DNA of 64,000 nucleotides from CAVWTN01 sp963757945 (GCA_963757945.1 CAVWTN010000001.1:310001-374000); one strand, 5' to 3'. Positions 1-8,946 are shown, counted from the first letter of the stretch. Notes: generated by a model from the letters alone, not told the origin. Numbers and translations are program-made.

Positions 1-2
1 TC

Positions 3-659
3 GGGCACGAACTGCGCACGCCGCTGACGTCGATTCGGGGTTACCTCGATGCGTTGCTGGAAGACGATCTCGACGCCGCATCGACGCGCACGTTCGTGGA
101 GGTCGCACGGACGGAAGCGTTACGTTTGGGCCGCTTTATCGACGGGCTGTTCACGCTTTCGTTGATCGACGCCGGCTTCGAGGGTGCGGAGCGGAGTTGC
201 GATGCGCAAGCGGCCGTGCTCGCGGCCGTTGAAGCGGCGCTCCCCGCCGCACGGCGGCGCGGGGTCACGATCGTGCATGCGCTCGAGCCCGGGCTGCAGG
301 TGGGAATGGAAGCCGATCGCCTTGGTCAGGTGGCAGGCAACCTGATCGATAACGCGCTCAAGCACGGCGCCTCCGGGGGCCGTGTGGAGATGGAATTGCG
401 CCCCTTGAATGCACGCTTCGTGGCGTTGACCGTTGAGGACGACGGCCCCGGCGTCCCAGCGGAAGAGCGCGAGGCGATCTTCACACTTGGGTATCGCTCC
501 GCGTCAGGGAGCGCCGGAGGAACGGGGATCGGCCTCGCCGTCGCTCGGCTGATTCTCGAGCGAGCCGGCGGCGAGGTCGACGTCGGCGAAGGCCGCCGCG
601 GAGGCGCCCGCTTTCAGGCGCGGCTACCGCGCGCCGACCTGGGGGCAGGTGCCACGTGA
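3..659 (+). CDS. Sensor histidine kinase, C-terminal part (5' end outside window)
   Basis: The reading frame is open from the window edge, so only the catalytic half is visible. It begins inside the HisKA dimerisation domain: GHELRTPLTSIRGYL carries the phospho-accepting His as its second residue. It continues into a HATPase domain with N-box (DRLGQVAGNLIDNALKHG), G1 box (VEDDGPGVP) and G2 box (GGTGIGLAVARLIL). By family knowledge it autophosphorylates on His and passes the phosphate to a response regulator, which must lie upstream of the window. It stops at TGA 657-659, just before a convergent gene. Stimulus and partner cannot be deduced. Confidence 0.93.
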   Translation, partial: GHELRTPLTSIRGYLDALLEDDLDAASTRTFVEVARTEALRLGRFIDGLFTLSLIDAGFEGAERSCDAQAAVLAAVEAALPAARRRGVTIVHALEPGLQVGMEADRLGQVAGNLIDNALKHGASGGRVEMELRPLNARFVALTVEDDGPGVPAEEREAIFTLGYRSASGSAGGTGIGLAVARLILERAGGEVDVGEGRRGGARFQARLPRADLGAGAT

Positions 660-693
660 TCCTAGCGGTCCTTGGCACGTATGACGCCGCGCG

Positions 694-1860
694 TTAGCGG
701 ACGTCGAGCCTCGCTAGCTCACGCGTTGCGTCGAGCGCGTGGGTGAGGTCGTCGATCAGGTCCTCGATGTCTTCGATGCCGACCGAGAGACGCAGCAGGC
801 CGTCGGTGATGCCGCGGCGCTCGCGGTCCTCTTTCGGGATCGAGCCGTGCGTCATGCGCGCCGGGTGGCAGAGCAGCGATTCCACGCCGCCCAGGCTCTC
901 CGCCAGGCTGAACAGCTTCGTCTCCTTCGCGAACGCGAACGCGCGTGATTCGGGGCCGCGCAGCGTCATCGAGAGCATGCCGCCGAAGCCGCGCATCTGG
1001 CGCTTCGCGAGCTCGTGCTGCGGGTGCGAGGGCAGGCCGGGGTAATAGACTTTCGCGACGTCGTCGCGCCCTTCCAGGAACTGGGCGATGGCGAGCGCGT
1101 TGCGTTCGTGCTCGCGCATCCGCAGCGCCAGCGTCTTCGCGCCGCGTAGCATCAGGTACGCGTCCATGGGCCCCGGGACGCCGCCGACGGCGTTCTGGTG
1201 GAACTTGATCGTCTCGTCGAGCGCCGGATCGTTCGTGATCGCGACACCGCCGATCGCGTCGCTGTGCCCGCCGATGTACTTCGTCGTGGAGTGCACCACG
1301 ATGTCCGCGCCGAGCGCGAGCGGCGATTGAAAGTACGGCGAGGCGAACGTGTTGTCCACGACGAGGATCTGCCCCGGCGCCTTCAGACGTGCGACCGCGG
1401 CGATGTCGATCAGCTTCATCAGCGGGTTCGTCGGCGTTTCCAGCCAGATCAGCTTCGTCGCCGGCACGATCGCGGCGCGGATCGCGGCCGGATCGGTCAT
1501 GTCGACGAGCGTATACGCGATCCCGTAGCGCGCGAACACTTTCGAGATGATCCGGTAAGTGCCGCCGTACAGGTCGTCCGTCACCACGACGTGATCGCCC
1601 GCGGAGAGCAAATTGAGCACGGCGGACGTCGCCGCCATGCCGCTCGAGAACGCGCGCGCGAAGCGAGCGTCTTCGAGCGCGGCGAGCTGCGCTTCGAGCG
1701 CTGTGCGCGTGGGGTTCGCGGTGCGGCTGTAATCGAAGCCCTTGTGCTCGCCGACGCCCGTCTGCGTGTAGGTCGAAGTCTGATAGATCGGGACGATCGT
1801 CGCCCCGGTCGTGAGGTCGGCCTCTTGGCCCGCATGGATCGCGCGCGTGCTGAACTTCAT
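694..1860 (-). CDS. metB: Cystathionine gamma-synthase / gamma-lyase family PLP enzyme
   Basis: This 388-residue protein matches the full length of the Cys/Met metabolism PLP enzymes. The PLP-binding lysine is Lys194 in HSTTKYIGGHSDA, and the N-terminal FDYSRTANPTR and FSSGMAATSA segments are typical of the family. It acts in the cytoplasm either making cystathionine from an activated homoserine ester (MetB) or cleaving cystathionine to cysteine (MccB/CGL). The start lies one base after the stop of the upstream cystathionine beta-synthase gene, so the two are translationally linked. That partner favours the gamma-lyase, reverse trans-sulfuration role, but sequence alone does not separate the two reactions; the symbol is tentative. 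Confidence 0.9.
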   Translation of the reverse strand: MKFSTRAIHAGQEADLTTGATIVPIYQTSTYTQTGVGEHKGFDYSRTANPTRTALEAQLAALEDARFARAFSSGMAATSAVLNLLSAGDHVVVTDDLYGGTYRIISKVFARYGIAYTLVDMTDPAAIRAAIVPATKLIWLETPTNPLMKLIDIAAVARLKAPGQILVVDNTFASPYFQSPLALGADIVVHSTTKYIGGHSDAIGGVAITNDPALDETIKFHQNAVGGVPGPMDAYLMLRGAKTLALRMREHERNALAIAQFLEGRDDVAKVYYPGLPSHPQHELAKRQMRGFGGMLSMTLRGPESRAFAFAKETKLFSLAESLGGVESLLCHPARMTHGSIPKEDRERRGITDGLLRLSVGIEDIEDLIDDLTHALDATRELARLDVR

Positions 1861-1861
1861 G

Positions 1862-3244
1862 CTACGCGCTCGTCTCGGAGAGATGCGAGATGATGTCTTG
1901 ACGCGTGATCACGCCGAGCGGCTTGCCTTCGCGCAGCACGACGATCGCGCTGTTCGCGAGCGTCAAGAGCCGGTAGGCGCGATCGATCTCGGTCGCCTCG
2001 TCGAGCGCCGGGAACGCGCGTCCCATCACTTCGCTCACCGGCCGGTGGATCAAGTCGGACTGGTCGAAGACGGCCTGCATCACCGCGACGTCGTTGATGC
2101 TGCCGATCACCTCGCCGCCCCGAATGACGGGCAATTGCGAGATTTCGTAGCGCCGCAGCAAGTCCAGCGCGTGCTTGACGACGTCGTCGTCTTGCACGGT
2201 GATCAGCGGCGGCAGCGGCTGCTTGCCGAGCAGCACGTCGCCGACGGTCGCCCGGCGGCGGCCTTCGGCGATGTAGCCGTTCGCGATCATCCACTCGTCG
2301 TTGAAGATCTTCGTCATGTAGCCGCGCCCGGAATCCGGGAAGATGATCACCATGACAGCCTCGGGCCCGAGCGTCTTCGCGACGCGCATCGCCGCGACGG
2401 CCGCCGTCCCCGCCGAACCTCCGACGAGCAGGCCTTCCTCGCGCGCGATCCGCCGCGCCATCAGGAACGACTCGCGATCGGAGACGCGCATCATCTCGTC
2501 GATCACCTTCATGTCGACGGTCTCGGGCAAGTACGACATCCCGATCCCCTCGACTTTATACGATTTCGCGATATCGCCGGAGTAGATCGAACCCTCGGGG
2601 TCGGCGCCGATCACGCGGATGTTCGGATTTTGCTCCTTCAGGTAGCGCGCCGTGCCGGAAATGGTTCCGCCTGTCCCGATCCCCGAGACGAAATGCGTGA
2701 TCTTGCCGCCGGTCTGCTCCCAGATCTCCGGCCCCGTCGTGTCGTAGTGCGCGTCGGGGTTCGCGTGATTGTGCCATTGGTTGGGCATCACGGCACCGGG
2801 GATCTCGGCCACGAGGCGTTCCGCGACGTTGTAATACGATTCGGGCGAATCGCCCGGCACGTTCGTCGGCGTGACGACCACCTCGGCGCCGTACGCACGC
2901 AAGAGATCGATCTTTTCCTTTGACATCTTGTCGGGCATCACGAGGATGCAGCGGTAGCCGCGAATGGCGGCCGCCATCGCGAGGCCCACGCCTGTGTTCC
3001 CGCTCGTCGCCTCGACGAGCGTCGCGCCCGCTTTGAGCTTTCCGTTGCGCTCGGCGTCCTCGAGCATGGCGACGGCGGGGCGATCCTTGACGCTGCCGCC
3101 CGGATTGAAGTACTCGACCTTCGCCAGCACCAGACACCGCGCGCCGTCGGTCACCCGGTTCAGGCGGATCAGCGGCGTGTTGCCGACGGCCTGGAGCGCG
3201 TTCTCGTAGTAGCCGGCCCGGTTGGTCGAATGCGGAGCGATCAT
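1862..3244 (-). CDS. cbs: Cystathionine beta-synthase with C-terminal CBS domains
   Basis: The N-terminal ~310 residues are a PLP-dependent beta-family synthase: NPGGSVKDRPA has the Schiff-base lysine (about residue 53), followed by TSGNTG and the phosphate-binding GTGGTISGTARYL. The last ~130 residues are a pair of CBS domains, the regulatory module of cystathionine beta-synthases that plain cysteine synthases lack. It condenses serine with homocysteine to cystathionine; the gene immediately downstream would then release cysteine. I chose ATG at 3244; an in-frame GTG at 3253 is possible. A GGGGAGG sits directly before the ATG, too close for an ideal ribosome site, so the exact start is uncertain. 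Confidence 0.9.
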   Translation of the reverse strand: MIAPHSTNRAGYYENALQAVGNTPLIRLNRVTDGARCLVLAKVEYFNPGGSVKDRPAVAMLEDAERNGKLKAGATLVEATSGNTGVGLAMAAAIRGYRCILVMPDKMSKEKIDLLRAYGAEVVVTPTNVPGDSPESYYNVAERLVAEIPGAVMPNQWHNHANPDAHYDTTGPEIWEQTGGKITHFVSGIGTGGTISGTARYLKEQNPNIRVIGADPEGSIYSGDIAKSYKVEGIGMSYLPETVDMKVIDEMMRVSDRESFLMARRIAREEGLLVGGSAGTAAVAAMRVAKTLGPEAVMVIIFPDSGRGYMTKIFNDEWMIANGYIAEGRRRATVGDVLLGKQPLPPLITVQDDDVVKHALDLLRRYEISQLPVIRGGEVIGSINDVAVMQAVFDQSDLIHRPVSEVMGRAFPALDEATEIDRAYRLLTLANSAIVVLREGKPLGVITRQDIISHLSETSA

Positions 3245-3380
3245 CCTCCCCACTTCCCCGGCCGCCGCCCGCTTCTTTCATGGCCCGGGCCGCACCGCGG
3301 AGGCCCGGCGGCCTTGGCGCCCTGGGCTCAGCCCGCCTGCGGGCGCATCCCTCGCCCCCGTCGCCCGTGTTGAGAGCGGC

Positions 3381-3734
3381 ATGGCTACAGATTTTCGCTC
3401 AGGACACGATTTTCCGCGGCGCGGGCGCGACGAGTACGGCGGGTTCCTCTGGATCTTGCGGGCCTTCGACAAGGCGCGCGCCGCGGCCGACGGCACGATT
3501 CACGATTACATCTATCCCTGTCCGATGGACCGCGGCGTCTTCGAGCGCTGGGGCATCACGGCGGGGGAGTTCGACGAGGCGATTCGAACGAACCGCACCG
3601 ACGAAGCGATCCTCGCGTGGCTTCAGGCGCGCGTTTCCCCGCAGCAGCGCGATGCGGCGAACCACTGGCTGCTGAGCGACAAGGCCGCGAATCTCGATCG
3701 TCAGGATAGCGAAGAGGGCGCCGTCCGCGCCTGA
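3381..3734 (+). CDS. DUF5069 family protein
   Basis: The 117-residue protein has the layout of DUF5069 proteins: a start with DFRSGHDFPRRGRDEYGGF, then LRAFDKARAAADGTIHDYIYPCPMD and a C-terminal AWLQARVSP segment. There is no signal peptide or membrane segment, so it should be cytoplasmic. The family has no assigned biochemical role. ATG 3381 is chosen because the conserved region begins right after it; the open frame extends upstream to 3222 but that part reads as Pro/Arg/Ala-rich intergenic DNA. It lies divergent to the trans-sulfuration pair with about 135 bp between. Confidence 0.8.
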   Translation: MATDFRSGHDFPRRGRDEYGGFLWILRAFDKARAAADGTIHDYIYPCPMDRGVFERWGITAGEFDEAIRTNRTDEAILAWLQARVSPQQRDAANHWLLSDKAANLDRQDSEEGAVRA

Positions 3735-3749
3735 CGGAAAACGCGCGAC

Positions 3750-4103
3750 ATGCCGCTTGCGCGTCGCGCCGTTCTCTCGATCGTCACGCTTTCGATCGCC
3801 GCGGTGCTCGCCGGCTGCGGGCCCTCGGCCGTTCCGCCCGCCGAACAATATGCGTCCGTGAGCGGCACGGTGCGCGATAGCGCGAGCGGCGCGCCGATCG
3901 CGGGCGCGACGGTGACGATCAACTTCGTCCTTTCGGCGACGACGAGCGGCAACGGCGCCTACACGATCACGAACGTGCCGAACGGGCCATGGTCGTTCTT
4001 CGCGAGCGCGCCGAATTACCAAACGGTGACGAGCACGAACCCGCCGCCGCTCGCGCCGGGTGAGAAGCGGACGAACTTCGACGTCACGCTCGTTCACGTC
4101 TAA
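3750..4103 (+). CDS. Small lipoprotein with carboxypeptidase-regulatory-like domain
   Basis: Residues 1-23 form a lipoprotein signal: Arg-rich start, hydrophobic stretch, and lipobox VLAGC. The rest is one beta-sandwich of the CarboxypepD_reg type (VSGTVRDSASGAPIAGATVTI ... NGAYTITNVPNGPWSFFAS). Such domains are exported and often mediate surface binding or stabilise larger proteins. At 117 residues it has nothing beyond anchor and domain. It ends 7 bp before the glycerate kinase start; no functional link is evident. The same fold recurs in the proteins at 14336 and 21589. Confidence 0.8.
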   Translation: MPLARRAVLSIVTLSIAAVLAGCGPSAVPPAEQYASVSGTVRDSASGAPIAGATVTINFVLSATTSGNGAYTITNVPNGPWSFFASAPNYQTVTSTNPPPLAPGEKRTNFDVTLVHV

Positions 4104-4110
4104 CGCGCCG

Positions 4111-5229
4111 TTGCGGCGCGTCGTCGTCGCGCCCGATAAGTTCAAGGGCAGCGCGAGCGCCGTCGAGGCGGCGCGCGCCCTCGAGCGCGGCCTACGCGCG
4201 GTGTGGGGTGACGCCTGCGACGTGCGCAGCGTGCCGATGGCGGACGGCGGCGAAGGGACCGTCGACGCATTCCTCGCCAGCGGCGCCCGGCGGATCGAGC
4301 GGACCGTGCGTGGCCCGCTCGGAACGCCGGTCGCGGCATCGTTCGCGCTCGACGGCACGCGAGCGATCGTCGAAATGGCCGCGGCCTCGGGGCTCACGCT
4401 CGTCCCGCAAGGCGAACGCGATCCGAAACGCGCGTCCAGTGAGGGCACGGGCGACTTGCTGCGTGCGGCGCTGGACGAAGGGGCGCGCAGCATCGTGGTG
4501 GCGCTCGGCGGGAGCGCCACGAACGACGGCGGCAGCGGCATGCTGCGCGCGCTCGGCGTGCGCTTTCTCGATGCGGACGGTGTCGAGTTGCCTCCCGGCG
4601 GCGCCGCGCTCGCGCGGCTCGAGCGGATCGACCCGAGCGGGCTCGATCCGCGCCTGCGCGGCGTGACGTTCGAGGTGGCGGCGGACGTCGATAGCCCGCT
4701 CTGCGGCCTGCGCGGCGCAAGCGCCGTCTATGGCCCGCAGAAGGGCGCGAGCGCGCGGGACGTCGAGTTGCTCGACGGCGCGCTCGCGCGCTTCGCTCGG
4801 GCCGCTGCAGCGCTGTTGCGGCGCGATTCGAGCGCCGAACCCGGCAGCGGCGCCGCCGGGGGCCTCGGCTTCGCGCTGCACGCGTTCCTCGGCGCGCGGC
4901 TGCGTCCCGGCGTCGACGTCATCGCGGACGTGCGTGGGCTGGATATCGCGCTCGACGGCGCGTACTTGTGTCTGACCGGCGAGGGCGCGATCGACGATCA
5001 AACGCTGCGCGGGAAGACCGTGTTCGGCGTCGCGGCGCACGCCCGGGAACGCGGGGTGCCGGTCGTCGCATTTGCCGGAGCGGTCGGCGCGAAGGCGGAG
5101 GCCGCGCTGGCGGCGGCGGGCGTCGTCGCCTTTCCCATTCTCGATCGCCCGATGACGCTCGCGCAGGCGCAAGCGGAATGCGCCGAACTGCTCGAACGCG
5201 CGGCGGCCCGAGCGGCACGCCTGCTCTGA
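4111..5229 (+). CDS. Glycerate kinase (GarK/GlxK family)
   Basis: The protein opens with VVVAPDKFKGSASAVEAARAL and contains MADGGEGTVDAF, GGSATNDGGSGMLRALG and GAAGGLGFALHAFLG, hallmarks of type-2 glycerate kinases. It phosphorylates D-glycerate with ATP in the cytoplasm, feeding glyoxylate or serine-derived carbon into glycolysis. The TTG at 4111 gives 372 residues, the normal family length; an ATG at 4060 would overlap the preceding lipoprotein gene and add a non-conserved leader. No clear ribosome site precedes the TTG. No other glyoxylate-pathway gene is nearby. Confidence 0.88.
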   Translation: MRRVVVAPDKFKGSASAVEAARALERGLRAVWGDACDVRSVPMADGGEGTVDAFLASGARRIERTVRGPLGTPVAASFALDGTRAIVEMAAASGLTLVPQGERDPKRASSEGTGDLLRAALDEGARSIVVALGGSATNDGGSGMLRALGVRFLDADGVELPPGGAALARLERIDPSGLDPRLRGVTFEVAADVDSPLCGLRGASAVYGPQKGASARDVELLDGALARFARAAAALLRRDSSAEPGSGAAGGLGFALHAFLGARLRPGVDVIADVRGLDIALDGAYLCLTGEGAIDDQTLRGKTVFGVAAHARERGVPVVAFAGAVGAKAEAALAAAGVVAFPILDRPMTLAQAQAECAELLERAAARAARLL

Positions 5230-5274
5230 TCGTGCCGCATCCGGCGCCGGCTCAGCGCGCGATCGCCGGCGCGC

Positions 5275-6060
5275 CTAGAGCGTTTGGTTCCAGTTGGCTT
5301 TCTTGATATTCGATGGAAGCTCGATCGGAGCCCACACGTTGAAGTAGAGGAGGTCGCCGGCGCTGTTTCTCACCTCGGTCCCGGACAACTCACCTTGAAC
5401 GGCAACTTGCGTGTTCGGAACGAGCAAATAATTCGTCTCCCGGACGCTGAGCTTCCCATCTTTCGTGAGCGACCCCGGATCGCGCCCTTGCCATACGTGC
5501 GTCAGCCGGTAAATGGTCGCCGTGCCGCCCCTCCGCACGGCGCAGGGCTCAGTGATGTTACGGTCGGCATTGAGCGCGTCGTTGCCGCTCGAGAACTTGT
5601 AGCCCTCGAGCACCCAATACGTGGTATCGCTGCGAACGGAAGGCGCATCCGTGCTGGCCGCGCATGTCACGCTCACCGGAAGGGGCGCCGGATCGGCGAT
5701 GACTTCGCCTCGTAACAACAGAAAAATGACGGCGATCGCGCAGACGGTCACGGCGGCGAAGCTGACTTTCAGCCATTTGTCTGCCATCGCGGCCGGTAGC
5801 GCCCAACGCCGGCTCGCGATTTGTTCGGAAACGACGAGCGTTACACCCAGCGCCGCGAGCCAGAGTTGCCCATGATGGGTCAACGGCGGGAACTCGAAAC
5901 CACCGCCCTTGACGCCGCCGCCGCACGCCGCCGCGATGAGGCAAACGACGCCGATGCCGTTGTTGACGACGTTCCGGACGCTGCCGCCGGCGCTCTGCGG
6001 CCCTGCGGAATCGCTCGCGCCTGCGCTGACGCGTCGCCCTGAATCCGATGTATTGTCCAT
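5275..6060 (-). CDS. Unknown membrane protein
   Basis: A 261-residue protein I do not recognise. A polar N-terminus (~27 residues) is followed by hydrophobic segments near residues 35-47, 66-78 and 92-115, then a hydrophilic C-terminal domain of about 145 residues containing CAAS and TEPCAV cysteines, probably on the outer face. The start is supported by AAGGAGAG seven to eight bases before the ATG on the minus strand. It stands alone between a convergent glycerate kinase and the yvcK gene. The 221-residue protein at 14722 has a similar plan (membrane segments then a soluble beta-rich domain) but no obvious shared motif. Confidence 0.65.
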   Translation of the reverse strand: MDNTSDSGRRVSAGASDSAGPQSAGGSVRNVVNNGIGVVCLIAAACGGGVKGGGFEFPPLTHHGQLWLAALGVTLVVSEQIASRRWALPAAMADKWLKVSFAAVTVCAIAVIFLLLRGEVIADPAPLPVSVTCAASTDAPSVRSDTTYWVLEGYKFSSGNDALNADRNITEPCAVRRGGTATIYRLTHVWQGRDPGSLTKDGKLSVRETNYLLVPNTQVAVQGELSGTEVRNSAGDLLYFNVWAPIELPSNIKKANWNQTL

Positions 6061-6290
6061 GGCACTCTCCTTGATCGCGGCCTTAACACCAGGTCTGGAG
6101 AGACGCGGGCGTGACCTGGAACCGCGCTGGGCTCCGATTATCTACGACACGGCGTCCTAACGCCGTCCGTTGCCTGCAGTTCGGCCTCGCCGCGCCGCGA
6201 CCAAGGATGGGGAAATTCGCCTGTATCGCTTTGCGGCTCAAGCGTCGTCGCCGTAGAGCGCCGGAGCCGGCCGCGTGACCGCTTTCGCGC
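6061..6290. other. Intergenic region with inverted repeat
   Basis: This 230-bp stretch holds the upstream region of the unknown membrane protein (5275-6060) and the end of yvcK. It contains a perfect 7-bp inverted repeat with 4-base loop at 6149-6166 (ACGGCGT / ACGCCGT), which could be an operator or a weak hairpin. No T-tract follows it. No coding sequence is supported. Confidence 0.4.
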
Positions 6291-7664
6291 TTACGGCGCG
6301 AGTGCGCCGCCGCGGTCCGGGCGCGCGGGCGCGGGCGGGGCGACGGGGCCCTGCGTGATGCGCACCAGCGAGGACCGGTTCGCGACGAACCGGTCGATGA
6401 TCTTCACGATCACCTCCGCGAGCTTTTGCGAATCGTGGCGGACCGTCTGTGTTTCGGAGATCACGTCCGCGCCGATGACGGTGACGCCGAGCTCTTCGAT
6501 CGCGGCGCGATCGGGCTTCACCGGGACCTGCCCGCCCTGCGCGTACGCGTCCAGCAGGAGCCGCGGCGGCTGTTCGTTGACGACGGCGTAGTCGCACACG
6601 CGCTCGCCCGTCTGCTCCCGCAACACGCGGACGTGGCTGGAAGCGGAGAAGGCGTCCGTCTCGCCCGGCTGCGTCATCACGTTGCAGACGTAGATCTTCG
6701 GGCAGACCGCCTTCGCGATCTCGCGTGCGACGCCGTCGACCAGCAGGTTCGGCAAGATCGAGGTGTAGAGGCTCCCCGGGCCGAGGACGATCGCGTCGGC
6801 CTCGCGGATCGCTTCCAAGACCTCCGGCAACGGAGCCGGGCGCGCCGGCTCGAGCGAGACCCGCGCGATGCCGACGGTCGAATGCGAAATCTTCGTCTCG
6901 CCTTCCACGTGGCTGCCGTCGTCGAGCTCGGCCACCAGGCGCACCGTCGCGAGCGTCGCGGGGAGCACGCGTCCCTTGATGTTGAGCACACGGCTCGATT
7001 CCTTGACGGCGCGATCGAAGTTGCCCGTAATGCCGGTCATCGCCGCGAGGAACAGATTGCCGAAGGAGTGCCCCGAGAGGCCCTGCCCCTCGGCGAAGCG
7101 GTATTGGAACAGATCGGTGACGAGCGCTTCATCGTCGGCGAGCGCGACCAGGCACGCGCGGATATCGCCCGGCGGCAAGATGCCGAGCTCTTTCTGTAAG
7201 CGCCCCGAGCTGCCGCCGTCGTCGCTGACGGTCACGACGGCGGTCAGGTTCGAGGTGTAGCGCTTGAGGCCGCGCAGCAGCGTCGAGAGGCCGGTTCCCC
7301 CGCCGAGCGCGACGATCTTGTAGCCGCGCCGCAGCCGCATGTCGAAGAGCGCGTCGACGATCTGATGTTTTCCGTCCGGCTGGAGCGCCGTGACGATCGA
7401 GCGCATCCATTGCCGGATCCCGAAGAACAGCAGCACGGCTCCGATGACGATGAAGATCGGGCCCAGCCACGGCAGCGGCATCAAGTCGTCGAAGAAGTCG
7501 TCGATCCGCTCGTTGATGTTGAGGTGCGCGCCCTCCTCGGTCAGCCAACGCGAGATCCCGTTGACCATGATGATCCCGCCGGCGACCGCGACCGCGAGCC
7601 AACGCTTGACGCCGAGCCCCGGATAGAGCCAGCGGACAAGGTTGAGCGGGTCGAATTCCTTCAC
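6291..7664 (-). CDS. yvcK: YvcK/CofD-like gluconeogenesis factor with N-terminal membrane anchor
   Basis: The CofD-like domain starts near residue 115 with KIVALGGGTGLSTLLRGLK and continues with VSDDGGSSGRL, PGDIRACLVAL and GPGSLYTSILPNL, the signature of YvcK proteins, which bind UDP-GlcNAc and control carbon flux and cell-wall precursor supply. Two hydrophobic segments at about residues 21-40 and 64-85 precede it, so the protein is predicted to be membrane-anchored, unlike the soluble Bacillus form. The GTG start at 7662-7664 overlaps the rapZ stop as GTGA, so the two genes are co-translated. The tail is Pro/Ala-rich. A whiA gene, the usual third member of this neighbourhood, is absent. Confidence 0.92.
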   Translation of the reverse strand: MKEFDPLNLVRWLYPGLGVKRWLAVAVAGGIIMVNGISRWLTEEGAHLNINERIDDFFDDLMPLPWLGPIFIVIGAVLLFFGIRQWMRSIVTALQPDGKHQIVDALFDMRLRRGYKIVALGGGTGLSTLLRGLKRYTSNLTAVVTVSDDGGSSGRLQKELGILPPGDIRACLVALADDEALVTDLFQYRFAEGQGLSGHSFGNLFLAAMTGITGNFDRAVKESSRVLNIKGRVLPATLATVRLVAELDDGSHVEGETKISHSTVGIARVSLEPARPAPLPEVLEAIREADAIVLGPGSLYTSILPNLLVDGVAREIAKAVCPKIYVCNVMTQPGETDAFSASSHVRVLREQTGERVCDYAVVNEQPPRLLLDAYAQGGQVPVKPDRAAIEELGVTVIGADVISETQTVRHDSQKLAEVIVKIIDRFVANRSSLVRITQGPVAPPAPARPDRGGALAP

Positions 7665-8548
7665 GCGTTGAGGTCTCGATGATCGACGATGACGAGCTCG
7701 ACGCGCCCGCTCGTGCGCACGTGTTCGGCGATGCGTTCGGCGGTGTAGACGGAGCGATGCCGGCCTCCGGTACAGCCGATCGCAACCGTCAAGCGCGATT
7801 TCCCCTCCTCCACGTAATACGGCAACAGGAAATCGATCATTCCGTTGATTCGGGCGATGAACTCGCCCGACGCGGGGACCTCCGCCAAGAAAGCAGCGAC
7901 CGCGGGATCGCGGCCGTTGAGCTCTTTGAGGTCGGGAACGTAGTTCGGATTCGGCAGAAAGCGGACGTCGAAGACGAGATCCGCGTCGATCGGCAGGCCG
8001 TACTTGAAACCGAACGACATGACGACGACGGCGAGGCGCTGTTCGCGCGTGCGGTCGCCGAAGGCAGCCGCGATGCGGTTCTTCAGCGCGGCGTGCGTGT
8101 AGTCGGTCGTATCCCAAATGCGGTCGGCTTGCTTGCGCAGCGGTTCGAGTTCTTTACGCTCGGTCTCGATCGCGTCGCGTAGCGAGCCCGCGTCTTCGAA
8201 CGGATGTCGCCGCCGTGTTTCGCTGTAACGACGTACTATCGTCTCGTCGCTGGCGTCGAGATAGAGCAGATCGAACGTGATGCCGCGCGCTCGCAATTCG
8301 TCGAGCGCGCCGATCGCTTCGCCGAACGGACCGTGCGAACGAACGTCCAGCGCCAGCGCCAATCGCTCGATCCGGGCGTACGCGCAGAGTTCGACGAGTT
8401 GAAGCGTCAGTTTTGGTGGTAGATTATCGAGACAATGAAAGCCGAAGTCTTCGAATGATTTCATCGCCTGGCTCTTCCCTGCGCCGGAGAGCCCGGTGAC
8501 GACCACGAATCGGGAGAACTTCACCGCGCGAGCGGGGGTCTTATCCAT
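7661..8548 (-). CDS. rapZ: RapZ/YvcJ-family nucleotide-binding protein
   Basis: Residues 19-26 form the Walker A loop GLSGAGKS, followed by FEDFGFHCLDNLPP and DASDETIVRRYSETRRRHP; the C-terminal half has FKYGLPIDADLVFDVRFLPNP and the conserved GCTGGRHRSV. These define RapZ (YhbJ/YvcJ), an RNA- and nucleotide-binding protein that senses amino-sugar status in enterobacteria. Length is 295 residues, as usual. The start chosen (ATG, 8546-8548) abuts the ATG of the divergent DUF2203 gene, forming CATATG; a GTG eight codons downstream is an alternative. No strong ribosome site precedes either. It is followed with overlap by yvcK. Confidence 0.93.
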   Translation of the reverse strand: MDKTPARAVKFSRFVVVTGLSGAGKSQAMKSFEDFGFHCLDNLPPKLTLQLVELCAYARIERLALALDVRSHGPFGEAIGALDELRARGITFDLLYLDASDETIVRRYSETRRRHPFEDAGSLRDAIETERKELEPLRKQADRIWDTTDYTHAALKNRIAAAFGDRTREQRLAVVVMSFGFKYGLPIDADLVFDVRFLPNPNYVPDLKELNGRDPAVAAFLAEVPASGEFIARINGMIDFLLPYYVEEGKSRLTVAIGCTGGRHRSVYTAERIAEHVRTSGRVELVIVDHRDLNA

Positions 8549-8908
8549 ATGAAGTTGTTTTCGCCTGAGAAGGCCAACGCCCTCATCCCGGTATTGGAGC
8601 CGCTGATCGAGGAGATGTGGCGAAAGCGCCAAGAGCTTGCAATCGTGCTCTTGGAGGGAGACCCTGCGATATCCGCCGGGCGTGCCAGACAGACCCGCCT
8701 GATCGCGAAGTTGAAATCCGAAGTGATTCGGCTGGTACACCGGATCGAGTCGTACGGCTGCGTCGTCAAGGACCTCGATCTTGCCCTGCTCGACTTTCCG
8801 GCGCTGCGGGAAGGCGAGGCCGTCCTGCTGTGCTGGAAGCCGGGGGAGCCCGCGATCACGCACTGGCACGGCACCGATGAAGGTTTCGCGCAGCGCAAGC
8901 CGCTCTAG
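8549..8908 (+). CDS. DUF2203 family protein
   Basis: The 119-residue protein starts with LFSPEKANALIPVLEPLIEE and ends with the family's typical block: IESYGCVVKDLDLALLDFPA, LLCWKPGEP, HWHGTDEGF. It is helical, soluble and without signal peptide; DUF2203 has no established function. A GGGGGT lies about nine bases upstream of the ATG, inside the rapZ coding sequence. The gene is divergent from rapZ with no intergenic space, so its promoter must lie inside rapZ. Confidence 0.82.
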   Translation: MKLFSPEKANALIPVLEPLIEEMWRKRQELAIVLLEGDPAISAGRARQTRLIAKLKSEVIRLVHRIESYGCVVKDLDLALLDFPALREGEAVLLCWKPGEPAITHWHGTDEGFAQRKPL

Positions 8909-8918
8909 CCGGAAACGA

Positions 8919-8946
8919 AGCGGGCGCGTCTTGCGACCCGCCCGCT
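8919..8946. terminator. GC-rich hairpin between convergent genes
   Basis: AGCGGGCG at 8919-8926 pairs perfectly with CGCCCGCT at 8939-8946 around a 12-base loop, in the 62-bp gap between the DUF2203 gene and the convergent DUF1858 gene. T-runs are weak on both strands, so it may act as a weak or bidirectional terminator. Confidence 0.5.
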
